64,000 bases of DNA from Porodaedalea pini (lineage: Eukaryota > Basidiomycota > Agaricomycetes > Hymenochaetales > Hymenochaetaceae): assembly GCA_002794775.1 (NCBI GenBank), contig NBAY01000109.1:1-64000 (forward strand), read 5' to 3'. Below, piece by piece: positions 22,501-33,490 of this stretch. The notes beneath the pieces are model-generated. The model was not told the DNA's origin. It was given only the letters and a program-made list of their open reading frames with translations, and did no database searches. Position 1 is the first letter of the stretch. Every line of letters begins with the position of its first letter. Made by a program: the position numbers and the translations under genes.

Positions 22501-22660
22501 TCCAGCTACAAAGTCTACTCATGACTCGCACACGAGTCCAAGAGACGCTTAAGACATTCAAAGTATACAATCAACATCTCAAACTTATCCAACAGACTCC
22601 TGGAAGTACATCTGTCAACGGAAAACCAACCACGTCCTGAAACGTTTTACAGCTGAAGTT
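19538..22660. other. Large intergenic stretch, nothing firmly recognised
   Basis: About 3 kb without a supported gene. One minus-strand frame at 20,271-20,549 starts with ATG and encodes 92 residues with a hydrophobic segment (IIGLLSLCVSLYRL). It has no recognisable family and no intron signals, so I do not call it. Confidence 0.4.
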
Positions 22661-24000
22661 TAATCTGGTTGTCATTCTCCCGGAGCAATGCCGTTTTCGG
22701 GATGCTTGCCATTCATCCTGGTTGGAAAATCAAGCGAAGCCGCATCTGCTACGATGCTCAGTGGTTTGTTTCTCCCTTCCCCGCTGTCCTCCGAAAATGT
22801 TCTTCGCTACCTTACGCTCTTTTTGGTTCACACTCTTTCCACACTGCCTCGGCGACGCCGAAACTCTTTCTCGCTGGTGGCCCTCCGATGGTGAATAATG
22901 ACGGGAACGATGCGATCATCAGCTGGGGCTCCCAGGTAGGGTATTATCTTGTCATTACTTAAACAATATGACTTTAGCCGGGCGCAACGCGAGAGGCTAT
23001 ACGGAAGAAGGCCGCTGTGGGTCTATTTTACCTGGCTGCTGTGAGCTCTAATGTCTGATATGCTGTTCTATTCACCAGTTGACGCGCTTTTCCAGGAGCT
23101 TTCTGCGGGAAACATCGTCATAGTCGAGTTTTGGGAGCGACAGCAGCGAAGAGTGACTGTGTAGGCGCAGATACAACTACGACGTGCGAAACGTATGTTT
23201 AGTATATCTAACTTCTGCGAAGTCGAGCTAACAGTTGCATTCTTGGACTTTACCAGAGACGGCACGACCTTATACGTCATACATGAGTGAGGTTTGTCGC
23301 GATCTAGAAAACGGCATCATTCCTCATCTTTAACTCGGTATACAGGTACCTGGAGCATGCCGTCATAATCTCGTCAAACACTCAACAACGTCTACGAGGT
23401 CGACACCTTATCGCCGGTGCGCTTCATCGGCTGCACAGAAATGTCTGCATCTGACGCCAATTCAACGTACATCGATCACTATGACCCCGTCGCTAGCGCG
23501 TATACAGCCTTATGCGAGGATATCGTGAACACGTTTTAGCCGTTCGACCATAGGCACATGTCGGCGACTGACTTCGTCGCACGGACATTCATCCGCGCCT
23601 CCCTCTACGACGAATGGAACCTGCTGCACACTTATGTTTCGAACCCATCCGTCATTCAAGCCGAGTATTCGTGCGTTTTATTTGGTGCCTTCGTGTATAC
23701 TCAGACTACTAAGACTCATGAGCCATCTGTCTGCTAGACTCAGGTCCTTGGATTCTTTCTTTCCTCTTCGGGTTTCCGGTATGAAGATTCTGAAGTGCTA
23801 TGAAGCTACGCTTCACGTATTACCTTTTTATGCTTGTCTTGCAGGCTGATCGAACAGAGACTTTTCGTTTTCGCAACACGCGGAAGTTCCGAACAGATAG
23901 TCCGTCATCCCAAAAAAGGTCTGATCGTAAAGTTGACCCGCCAGGCACATGGACTTATCTGAGGATGGGCATGCCTCTACTGACTTGCAAGTTCAGAGGC
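22661..24000 (+). pseudogene. Decayed multi-exon gene, unidentified protein
   Basis: Coding-like segments follow one another with plausible introns: GGPPMVNNDGNDAIISWGSQ, then PGATREAIRKKAAVGLFYLA, then VDALFQELSAGNIVIVEFWE with a stop after RRVTV, then TVAFLDFTRDGTTLYVIHE, then NNVYEVDTLSPVRFIGCTEM and the following residues to EDIVNTF, a TAG, and PFDHRHMSATDFVARTFIRA. Stops and at least one frame shift (near 23,370) interrupt them. Segments in consistent order with good splice sites indicate a once-real gene. I cannot name the family. A dispersed repeat lies just downstream. Confidence 0.45.
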
Positions 24001-24089
24001 CTACGCATCGACCTCCTACCCTACATAAGCTCACGGCGCAGAGGAAAACTATTGTTTTATTTTCTTTAGTGTAGCGAGAGCACGTGGCT

Positions 24090-24620
24090 ACAGTATCATA
24101 ATATCTGCTATCTACTACTAACAGATTACCAACCGCATAGGAACCGGAACAAAAGGATCGAAAATATGGAATTGCCCATGTCAAGGCACGTAATGAGTTA
24201 CGCAGAGTGTATGCGCTGTCGGGGAATATACTGACGAATTAAATAGTGAAAAAGGATGGGGCATGATGAAATAATGTCCTCAGCTTCAAACTGAAGGTAA
24301 GTGGCATATTCGTAGTAAGTGGAAAGGTGGAAATGGGAGGGGAAAACGGGGCGATAAGGAATGAGATGGGACAGGTCAGGATGATGCGATCCATACATCA
24401 TAGCTAATTCATAGGATAAACCCGGTGCGGGTATGAACGGTTTCGCACGAGGGTTAAGAGGTTGAGTGCCGACAAAAGGCGGCAGACTGGGTTGTTCATC
24501 CAGAGGTGTGTGATAGCCGACAAAAGCCGGTTGGAAGTTATTGTCGGGGTTGGCCGATAAGGCCCGAAGTTCGGTTATGATTTCGACCGATGAGGCCGAA
24601 GGCAACGGGGGCGATGATGC
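24090..24620 (-). repeat. Dispersed repeat with conserved open frame, copy 1
   Basis: This stretch matches 60,470-60,985. On the minus strand both hold an open frame ending QYIPRQ-IHSA-stop, with shared blocks NPRA-PFIPAPGL-YEL and CEDII/AEDII-SCPI-FH. Neither copy has an ATG in the conserved part. The match continues past the stop into CATGTCAAGGCACG and GTCGGGGAAT. It looks like a fragment of a repetitive element or gene family rather than two functional genes. Confidence 0.55.
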
Positions 24621-25055
24621 GTATCAAGTCGCTGCGGTGAGCAGGCAACAGTGTATGAGGTGAAAGGTGTCCCTGTCCGAGGCAGGAGGCTCAGGTAGGG
24701 TTGGTGACTTGGAAACTCTGGCCCGGCGACGGCTATGGCGTCTGCGACAAGGCGAGATACGATTAAGTGTGAGGGGGCGACACAATGGTGGCGCCAACGA
24801 CGATCTAAGATCCAAGACTGCCGATATGATGCGGTCGAGGACACGGTTAAAACGGAGGGTAGTTCTGCGAAAGTGCATGAAGGGATCGCGCGTCGTCGAC
24901 GGGGTAAGGTCTCAGCACGAATGTTCCCACGATGGGATGGTGGAAGTAAGAGAGAGAGTGGCTACAGTGCCTTCTATATTTCTCACCCATAGAAACAGCG
25001 GGGTTTTCGTCTCGAGATACGCTCATCGTCGTTTCCCCACTCTTTATGCACCACC
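24621..25055. other. Upstream region of the P450 gene
   Basis: No gene seen. Any promoter elements for the P450 would lie here; none is clear. Confidence 0.35.
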
Positions 25056-26881
25056 ATGGGCAACTACCTCTACCTTGACATCTTGATCGGATGTGTCGGC
25101 CTTTATATTCTCAAAAGCTATCTCTCCGAGCTATCCCACCCGCCTCTTCCTCCGGGCCCGAAGTGCAAAGCGGTTATTGGCAATTTGCTTGACCTCCCGC
25201 AGCCCGGCCAGCAGGAATGGATTCACTGGGCGAAGCACAGGGAGCTTTACGGTATGTCCTATAATACAGTCCTTGCAAGAGTATAGAAGAGCCTATCGCC
25301 ATATATAGGTCCTATAAGCTCAGTGACGGTCGCGGGACAGACCATCATCATCGTTAACGATTTGGGAGTCGCCGTTGACTTACTTGATAAAAAGTCTGCA
25401 ACATTCTCGGATAGGCCTGTGCTTGTCTTCGGCGGCATCATGTACATTTTGCATAGGAAATTTCCTTGTAGCTGAAGCTGACCTGATGCAGGTGCGGATG
25501 GGAAAACGCGCTTCCCATGCTTCGCTACGGCGAGCGATTCCGCATGATTCGCAAGGCGCTGCACCATGCAATCGGATCGAATTTCGCGGTGCGCAAATAT
25601 TACCTTCAAGAGGAGTCGGAAGTGCGCCGGTTCCTCTACAAGACTTTGCGCGACCCAACGAATCTCTCAAAAAACATCCGGGAGTGGGTTTCCTCTCCGA
25701 GTGCGCTTGGAAAGTTACTCCACTAACACTATGTTCAGTGTTACCGGGGCACTCATTCTTTCCATCTCCTATGGCTACCAGATTGAGCACGAGAGACCTG
25801 ACCCGTTGGTGCAACTCGGCGAAGACACACTTGTCGAGTTCTCGCTGGCTGTACAACCCGGGACCTGGCTCGTCGACATCCTTCCCTTTCGTATAGCATA
25901 GTCAACTCTTTTTCTTGACGCATCTCATGCTCCTTTCCAGTTCGCTATCTCCCCGACTGGTTGCCTGGCATGGCCTTCAAGCGTACCGCGGCCAAGTGGG
26001 GAAGCATCACGGACGAGTTCAGCGAAAAGCCGCACGCATTCACGAAGCAGCAGATGACGCGCGGCGTCGCCCGGCCGTCGCTCACTCAAGAGCTCTTCGA
26101 TCTCTACAAGGGCGTACCTACACCTGCGGAGGAGTTCATTATCAAATGGTCTGCAGCAGCGGTCTACGGAGGCGGCGCGGATACGACCGTCAGCGCGACT
26201 TACGGCTTCTTCCTCACGATGATCCAGCACCTGGAGGTCCAGCGCGCGGCACAGGCAGAGCTCGACGCTGTCGTTGGCCCAGATCGCCTCCCAGCCTTCG
26301 CGGACCGCTCGAGTCTGCCGTACGTCGACGCGCTCGTGAAGGAGACGCTGCGGTATTGCATGGTCGTGCCGATGGGCCTCCCGCACGTCGGCATGGAGGA
26401 CTGCGTGTACGACGGCCACTTTATTCCAAAGGGCGCGATCATCATGGTGAACATCTGGCAGCTCACGCACGACTCCGCGACATACAAGGATCCGGACACG
26501 TTCCGCCCCGAGCGCTTTCTCGGCGAGCACCCGGAGCCGGACCCGCACAATATTGTATTCGGCTTTGGGCGTCGGGTCTGTCCTGGGAAGGAGCTCGCGG
26601 ACCACACGCTGTTCCTCACGATCGCGATGTCGCTCGCGGTCTTCGACATCTCGTCGCCGCTCGACGCTTCGGGCAAGCCGATCGAGCAGCCGGGCACGTA
26701 CACGCCTGGGCTCATCACGAAGCCAGTCGACTATGCCGCACAGGTGACGGCGCGCTCCTTGAAGGCAGAGGCGCTAATCAACAGTATCACGTTTGACCAT
26801 CCGTTCGAGAAGGGCGACTCTGACGCGCTCGAAGGTCTGAAGTGGTCAAAGCGGCCTACACCGTTTCCGGCAACGTACTGA
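25056..26881 (+). CDS. Cytochrome P450 monooxygenase
   Basis: Five exons (25,056-25,251; 25,309-25,441; 25,492-25,683; 25,739-25,890; 25,941-26,881) encode about 537 residues, full length for a class II fungal P450. An N-terminal membrane anchor (LYLDILIGCVGLYILKSYL) is followed by the proline-rich hinge PPLPPGP. Then come the C-helix region (WENALPMLRYGERFR), the I-helix GGADTT near 301-306, ExxR (ETLR) near 359-362, PERF near 414-417 and the haem loop FGFGRRVCPG near 431-440 with its cysteine ligand. The layout resembles the agaricomycete O-methylsterigmatocystin oxidoreductase-like families. It acts in the ER with a P450 reductase; the substrate cannot be told. All introns keep the frame, and the third junction rebuilds a Met codon across the splice. 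Confidence 0.92.
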
Positions 26882-27233
26882 ATATGCACTCCCTTCCTTA
26901 TAATCTTTGACTTACATTCACACTTGATGTATAATCTTGGATTGTATAACATGACTCTCGCCAGTGCGCGTCAGATACAACTGCTCTCACAGGGCCTCAG
27001 TCTCGAGTTTGACATGTAATTACTCACACCGAATTTAACTGACACACATTGCCAATTCGTTTTCTATCCAGAGTTCTAGTGTTCTTGCATTCTTGCTAGA
27101 CTATTTAGCATATGTATCTCCTTCATTTTCAGAGCCGCAGAAGCGGTGTATGCGCTGTCTTGCTTTCCGCTCAGAGTCATCAAGTACGTTTGCAGCCGGC
27201 CAAACCATTCTTTCAAGCCCCGTTGTATTTTAG

Positions 27234-27700
27234 TCAGCCTCCGTCAACGCATTTGCAGAGCTCAGGCAAGGAGCCTGGACCAGGCGCCTCGCACTCCTTG
27301 ACTTTGTACTTCTGGCGGCGTACCATTTCGAGATCTAGAGTGATATCGCCGTTGCTACGAGCAAAAGTGACTGAGTCAGCGCCAAAGGGTACGCAAACAC
27401 GACAATCAATCACATCGGCGTGTGGAATAACTGGTATCTCTTGACCTGAGCTCTTCTATGTGTTGATTCAGAGTATGCGTTTCAGATACAGAAGAAACAC
27501 GATTGGAATTCTGTAGTTTAGTGTCACTGACGCGTGCTTCTCTATAGACAAACCAAGAAGGAGACGGTAACCAAACAACAATCACGATTTTCTACGATTA
27601 CAAGATACATACAGCTGAGCTCTAGCTCTATCGAAAAGCGTCCCTCTTAGATTCGCAGTGTAGTCCGCATCTCCGGTTCCCCAGTCGCCGAAGTATATTC
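27234..27700 (-). CDS. Possible small gene or fragment, tentative
   Basis: A minus-strand frame at 27,234-27,447 reads about 70 codons without a break (IPVIPHADVIDCRVCVPFGA, later KYKVKECEAPGPGSLPELC) and ends in TGA. Upstream, another stretch (FGDWGTGDADYTANLRGTLF) is followed by a GTATGT donor. Joining them needs two introns, one with a weak GTTTCT donor, and I find no good ATG. It could be a real small gene downstream of the COX subunit, a relic, or chance. Confidence 0.25.
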
Positions 27701-27739
27701 ATGAGTAGATGGCACCAGGCAAGGTGGTCGATGATTCAA

Positions 27740-28152
27740 TCACTGCTTGCTCCTGGAACGACACAGAAGCATCCAATCAGTACAAGGAGATCTACTCATT
27801 GGGGTGCAGATAATGATCAAGAAGCAAGATACATGCGTGGAAAGGAAGACGTAGTAATCAAAGAAATACGCACTTCTTGAACTGGACGGCAGCGAAGGGC
27901 ACGACGAACGCAAAGCCCATGAACGCGCCCGACTTGGCGATGAACGATGTCTTCTTCTCGTACTTGAATGGGAAGTTCTGTTACAAGGCGCAATGAGTTA
28001 TTGTAGAGAAGGAGACGAAAGAATCGGGGTCGGATGGACTGAGAAAGACAACGTACATTGTTTACCGTGTTGTCGACGTGCAGCCCGCGGACCTGCTGCG
28101 ATGCACGCAGGACGTTACGGGTGGTCCTGAAGGCGGTACGAGCGAAGACCAT
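27740..28152 (-). CDS. COX8: Cytochrome c oxidase small subunit (VIIc/COX8 type)
   Basis: Three exons (28,057-28,152; 27,874-27,977; 27,740-27,752) encode 70 residues. An amphipathic mitochondrial presequence (VFARTAFRTTRNVLRASQQV) is followed by NNNFPFKYEKKTSFIAKSG, a single membrane helix (AFMGFAFVVPFAAVQF) and a short basic tail KKSKQ. This is the pattern of subunit VIIc, called COX8 in yeast, a nuclear-encoded subunit of complex IV in the inner mitochondrial membrane. The last exon has 13 bases, and its TTCCAG acceptor and TACTGAT branch site are clear. Identification rests on length, presequence and the N-F-P-F motif before the helix. Confidence 0.8.
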
Positions 28153-28868
28153 GATTGAATGAGGCAGGGGGGATCGAGACGGGACAGACGACGGCGACGG
28201 GAGGTGGGAGAAAGAACGTGTGAGGGATGATGGATACATAGGAGACGCGGGTTGTTATACTGTACGACCATTACTCATGTGGTCTCGGAACGTATTGACG
28301 AAGCTACAAACTTGCTTTCATAAAGCTGCCTTTTGAGGAAACCATGTTGACCAGCTGACCATCAGGATCGACATCCCCTTTTGTAGAATAGACTTGATAA
28401 TATAAAATAGTATCCCTACGAAAACATCACTAATCCTGGATGTGGGATAGTGGAACTGTGACAAGCCTGAAGTTCTGTAGCATTTCATGCTAAGTATGTT
28501 CAGGGCAGGCTCTCACGCGACGCGACGCGTTGCAATCGCGCCTGGTCTTAACACCAGTTATAACTACTCGAATCGTCGGTCAATCCTGCAGCGTTATTGC
28601 AGACATTATACTAATCAAAAACTCATATTTGACAATGAAGCTCTACAGTCAATCGCGAACGCTAGGAGTTGACGATGAAGAGGGGGGTATATGGAGATGA
28701 CGATGGAGGGGGGGAAGCGTCACGATGCTACTTTGGTTCTCGAAAACGATGTCAGACACTCTTCTGAGAAGCACAGTGGTAGTGAGTAAGTTTATATTGA
28801 AGCAGAAGAATTCCTATACGAACGTTTCTTCCTCTTCCAGGGCGAGGTTAAAAGGATCAACACACCCT
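28153..28868. other. Intergenic, nothing recognised
   Basis: Upstream of the COX subunit and downstream of SSP3; no gene supported. Confidence 0.4.
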
Positions 28869-29197
28869 CTACGTGCTGCATGTCTATCCAAAAAAGCAAA
28901 ATTTGATATTACGTCCTACATCTCATATTCGAGAAAACTCACACCGATATCATCAACGACAATGCTTCCAATGACTGGAACGGTGATTGTTAACGGCTCG
29001 TTGCAAGTTCCAGAACATTCAAGTATGTCGACAGTAAGACTGCCGAGCGGTGGAGCGGAAACCGTTTGAGTACCAGGCGAAAGTTCGTTAGAGCAAAGAG
29101 AGGGTATGAGCTGGCGATTGGTGAGAGCTGGGCCCGCCACCGCAAACGCCATCGTGGCGAAAGAGACAACAGCGAAGAGTTTGCTGAAAGACAACAT
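28869..29197 (-). CDS. Small secreted four-cysteine protein (SSP3)
   Basis: Exon 1 (28,943-29,197, 85 codons) and exon 2 (28,869-28,883, Thr-Cys-Ser-Thr-stop) give 89 residues. The signal peptide MLSFSKLFAVVSFATMAFAV is nearly the same as in SSP4, SSP5 and SSP6 far away. Then come ALTNRQ and a mature part with four Cys (LCSNELSPG, ECSGTC, final TC); here the second and third Cys are three residues apart, not five. The intron begins GTGAGT right after the Gly codon. A GCATAAAAG box (29,297-29,305) and the leader CAGCACCGCACAGTCCCTCA match the promoters of SSP4 and SSP5. Confidence 0.83.
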
Positions 29198-29305
29198 GAT
29201 GAATACGATTGAAGATCGAAGAGAGGCTGGTGAGTAGCGTCGCTGACTGAGTGAGGGACTGTGCGGTGCTGAGGGAGACTGTCGGCTGTCGCAGGGCTTT
29301 TATGC

Positions 29306-30313
29306 AATGCAGAAGGTATATTTACTCGGCTTTGTGGAAGGCACATGAATCGAGGGGAATCAAAATTTCCCGTACGTCGTCGCCGCAGAGCACGCCCGAT
29401 CATCGCTGTGGACGATGAATGGTGGGCAGAACATGTGGCACCGTGCATGAGAGCTGTCGGACCAATACGAACACGGGAATCAGTGCATAAGGGCACTTGA
29501 TTCGAAGAATGCAGGGCTAGTCCAAGTATGATATTTGAGGTGAGCTTGACGCTCGAGGAGTCAAGATGAGTATACACTCACGGCATCTGGAATTGCGGGA
29601 AGGAGGCATGCTCCTCGTGACAAAAATTTGGAACTAGACCAAAGCCAGAGTTCCCAGAGAGCATGTACTGGTGGTCTGAGTAGCTGTTCAGTCCGCACTC
29701 AAGACTACTCTGAGGGCAAATAGTGAACTCCTTGCTCCTTTGAAACAAATCAAGGTAGAAATCAACCTAAGTGAGAATTTTGGCTCGGTGCAGATTCGTA
29801 AATACCAGAGGTTCCCGTTTCCTTGATGGAGAACAGTAGGTTCTCCGGAGTCTAGGCTCAGCCGATATTATGCATTTGAGTGTGACAGATACCTTTGGCT
29901 GCACGCTTTAGCCATCCTACTACCGCGGATCTTGTTTGACAGCGCTCCGCCAAAGGTCTTCTTTAGTGCACTAGCATCAAGTTCGTGGGTTGCGAACTGA
30001 GACCTAGATTTGAAAATGAGAAACTAGAATAGAGATATAAATTGAAGGATACATATTTGGAGACCATAAAATCCAAGTTGATACAGTTGAATGACTTGCA
30101 ACAAACCGCAATCTGCAATTCCGGGTCAACATTGCAGTGGCATTCCTCGAGTGCTAGGTGTAAATAATCTCGCAAGGCACATACCAAATCCGTCCTTGTT
30201 TTCGATTGGAGCGACTTATATTAGCGGGCGCTACGCCCAAGATGCGATTTGTTTGGGAACAAAAGAATCGGCTCTCGGCATCAGATGACACGCGGGCGCT
30301 ATACAGTACATTA
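29306..30313. other. Intergenic, nothing recognised
   Basis: Between SSP3 and the pogo-type transposon. No gene supported. Confidence 0.45.
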
Positions 30314-33300
30314 TCTCATAACGAATACGGAAAATCCGAAGGTTTCTTATTCCTTATGAAATAATATTCCTGACGGAAATGTCACGGGTCTGTGACTTGT
30401 AGGTAACAGTGTCACATTAGTCCAAATGTGTAAGCTTATTCACACATTCCGTTTCGATGCTCGTCGTCGCGTTGCTTGAGTGATCAACTGCTATGGTACG
30501 TTAACACATTCTACAGCAGCAAACCATGCTAATCAGTCATCTGCAAGAACATTGTCAGGAAGTGTCCCTCGGCTGAACAAGGAATGCATCAAGGGTAGTC
30601 TGTTTCTGTGATGCAACTACAAGCTGATGAAGATGACCACGCATGCGCCGGAGTTGTCGCTGTAGCTCAAGAATCCCGACACCCTCAGCATGACCGTGAG
30701 TCAAGCACAGTTTCTCCATCTTTACACATAATGACAGTCCCTCCTGTGGTGAGATCTCGTTAACAGGCTCGCAATCGTCATCATCCTTATCATTATTGTT
30801 ACCAATTTTGTCACCTGCTGAATCCTGCATCCGTCTCCGCACTTCAGCAATCAGCTCATCGTCACCCTCTGGAAACTGGTAGCCTGAATCCCCGATATCC
30901 TGCTCTTCTATGGGGTTGAGCAGGTCTTCTAAAGTGAGTGCTTGTCCATGAACCCGATTTCGTGAGCGCAACTCATCAACAGATTTCATGAGTGATTCTT
31001 CAAGCTCTGCAAGTTGTAATATAGGCGGATGATCAGTCACGGTTGGGGTTGCTGATGCCTGCCAAGATATAGATGGTGAGATGAATGGAGAGTTTGATAA
31101 TGAAGTTCCGCATATGTTTGATAACCAGTGAGTATGTCTTCGCATTTGCAATCATGGTTAGTGAATTGACATACCGCCTGAGTTCTAGAATCCGCAACTC
31201 CTCTGACAGCAGACTCCATAAGCCTGTGGACAGATTCAACTGCTGCTACTGTGTCATCCTCAGCTGTAAAGACGGCATCAAAAGCGGGCTTCCAGTCTGA
31301 AAGTTTGTAGGCGTCTTTGAGATGCATTTCAAGTGCTGTTTCCACTTGAGGTAATGTCATACAATCCCTGCCTTCAGCAAATGAAATGATGATTTTCCAG
31401 GCATGCTGATCAGCAAGAGGAGATGTCGGTGCTAACGGCACATTATTCTGACAATTTGAAGTTGGAAGGTCGCTTTCGGGTTGGCTGTGTGTTATAAAGA
31501 GTGAGGTTTAACAGAATGATGGTACATTTAGAATTCAAATCATACCCTTTAAAAGAAGCTTGAATTCGCGTATGATCCCAGCAGTTTTTCCACGTCTCTG
31601 GTGTCACAGCTGCCCAGGCATCTTTTGCCAAGAGTATGACCTCAAGTAAGTTTATTTTATAAATATCAGCCTCTCCGGCATCATCTTGCTCAATTGCACG
31701 CAAGCAGAATGCCTTTCTGTAGTGCGCTTTGAAGCAACGAATAATACCAGCATCTAAGGGCTGAACATGTGATGTCATGTTTGGTGCAAGGAACTTGAGG
31801 CAGATGTTTGTCAGCTTGTAAGGAATGATATGGCCAGCGAAGTTGTCGATTAGAAGACAAATATGACGGTTCTGACGTCTGAAATGTATGTCTTGCTCTT
31901 TTATCCACCTAACATTTGCACATCAGTAACTATTCTTTCGACTCGTTCTCGGGTTACAAAATCTATCCCAACTCATGCAGAATTGGCACAGGTGCACCGC
32001 TGCATACATAAGAATCACAAGGTAACCACTCACTCTTCAAAATAGTACGCTGTCATCCAAGCCATTGGATTGTTGTGATAATAGAACCCTCTTTGCTTCG
32101 GTGTTATTCCCTTGAAACACACAGGCATCTTGGATTTGCCAATAAAGAAGGGTGGAAGGGTTTTGCTGCCATCTGCGTTGCATGCAAAGCCAATGGTAAT
32201 GCGAAACTTTGCATTCGTAGCTTTTTTGCCTGACATCTGCCTTGTCACCAGGCCTCGATCTGGTGGTGCGCTAGCAAAGCTCTGTTAGCTTGTTAAACAC
32301 AGGTGATCACTCTACTTAAAACTTACAATCCATATAGTCCTGTCTCATCAAAATTGAAGCAGTCTCTCTTCTTGTATGGTGACAGTAATTCAGTGAGTCG
32401 TTCACATTCTACTTTAACACCAGTTATGTTGACGGAACCTGCTTCTCCATGTTGACAGTATTCTTTTATGCCATATCTAAATAAATGAAGTAATCAGAAG
32501 TGCAATACAACGGAAGGTATTGAGGATTGGAATACTGATGCGTGAAGATGAATGATTTGGTGCACTTGACTTACACTTTGCAGAAAGGTGGGATCCAGCC
32601 TGTACTTTTCATTCTCTCTACTTCCGGCACTCCCATGGCTTCCTCAAGCTTTGTGCACTTCATTGATAACATTGGACCTGTCACTGTCTCTCCCTTTCCT
32701 TCCATGTGCCGAGTCCAAAGCAGGCAAGCCAACTCAACATCTGGTCTTGTTACAATGCAGTCTCATTTTGTGGAGAGAATATTAACCTGTTCAGATTCAA
32801 CCTGTCCCTTGAGCTAGATATATAACAAATAATACAAAGTTATTTAATATAAAACCAGCAAAAATGTGAGCATATCATACCTTTGCTCAACCCTTTACAT
32901 TGAGATGCTTTGACAGTGTACCTTGTGTGAATATAAAAGCACCTTCATGGCGGTTTGCAAAATGCTTTACAATATCATCTTGTTTCAACAAAGGGTTCTT
33001 GTCGCAAAAATCAACAATTATCAACCAGTCATTGTGCGTAAGAAGCTGCTTGGCGTGCTTTGGAGGGACAATCGCTGAGGTCCTTGGAGCATCTTGGACC
33101 TTTGGGAGACGTGGTGGATAGGGACCAGGCTTATTCCGAGGCTTGTGTCTCTTGGCCTCTGAACTCATGAGATGACATTGAGATGGGGGAAAATGCTCAA
33201 GTGCAATTTGACATGTAAGCCCACTCTACATTCCATGTCAGCTGTCAGGATGTCTAGCTAGATCGTTACATGTTGTCTGGGATCATATCGAACAGCTGAG

Positions 33301-33488
33301 GAAAGAAATCAAGTTGCCTTTTCGACATATCTGCACACCAAAACTTAAATCCCATAAGGAATATTCCAAAAAAACTTATTCCTTATGACGTAGTACATTT
33401 TTGTGGAATATTACACCCAAATGTGGCGGATTTTGTAAAATTTTATTCCTGATGAGATTTATTCCCTATTACCTTATTCGCTATGAGA
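30314..33488. mobile_element. Pogo/Tc1-mariner-type DNA transposon with TA duplication
   Basis: Termini TCTCATAACGAATACGG (left) and the reverse complement of CTTATTCGCTATGAGA (right) form imperfect inverted repeats. Both ends are flanked by TA (30,312-30,313 and 33,489-33,490), the target duplication of this superfamily. The element is 3,175 bases long and holds one multi-exon transposase gene on the minus strand. Subterminal repeats built on TTATTCCTTATGA occur at both ends. Its near-complete state suggests a fairly recent arrival. Confidence 0.85.
30555..33168 (-). pseudogene. Pogo-type DDE transposase, one in-frame stop
   Basis: Seven exons can be joined: 32,899-33,168, 32,575-32,813, 32,327-32,476, 32,034-32,279, 31,546-31,908, 31,175-31,484 and 30,555-31,058, about 693 codons. 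The N-terminus is a helix-turn-helix DNA-binding region, followed by VTRPDVELACLLWTRHMEGK, FNFDETGLYG, the DDE core (ITIGFACNADGSK, HICLLIDNFAGH, TSHVQPLDAGIIRCFKAHYR) and a late helical region ending KQTTLDAFL. All splice sites fit except that exon 2 has a TGA at 32,763-32,765, after STK. In relatives I recall an Arg in this region, so CGA to TGA is a likely cause. Unless that stop is bypassed, no full transposase is made. Confidence 0.75.
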
Positions 33489-33490
33489 TA

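Noticed and set aside
25915..26796. Second long open frame overlapping the P450 last exon
   Set aside because: It is a GC-rich shadow frame; the P450 frame carries every family motif.
26882..27233. Open frame starting near 27,112 on the plus strand
   Set aside because: It is antisense to the better coding-like minus-strand frame ending at 27,234 and has no features.
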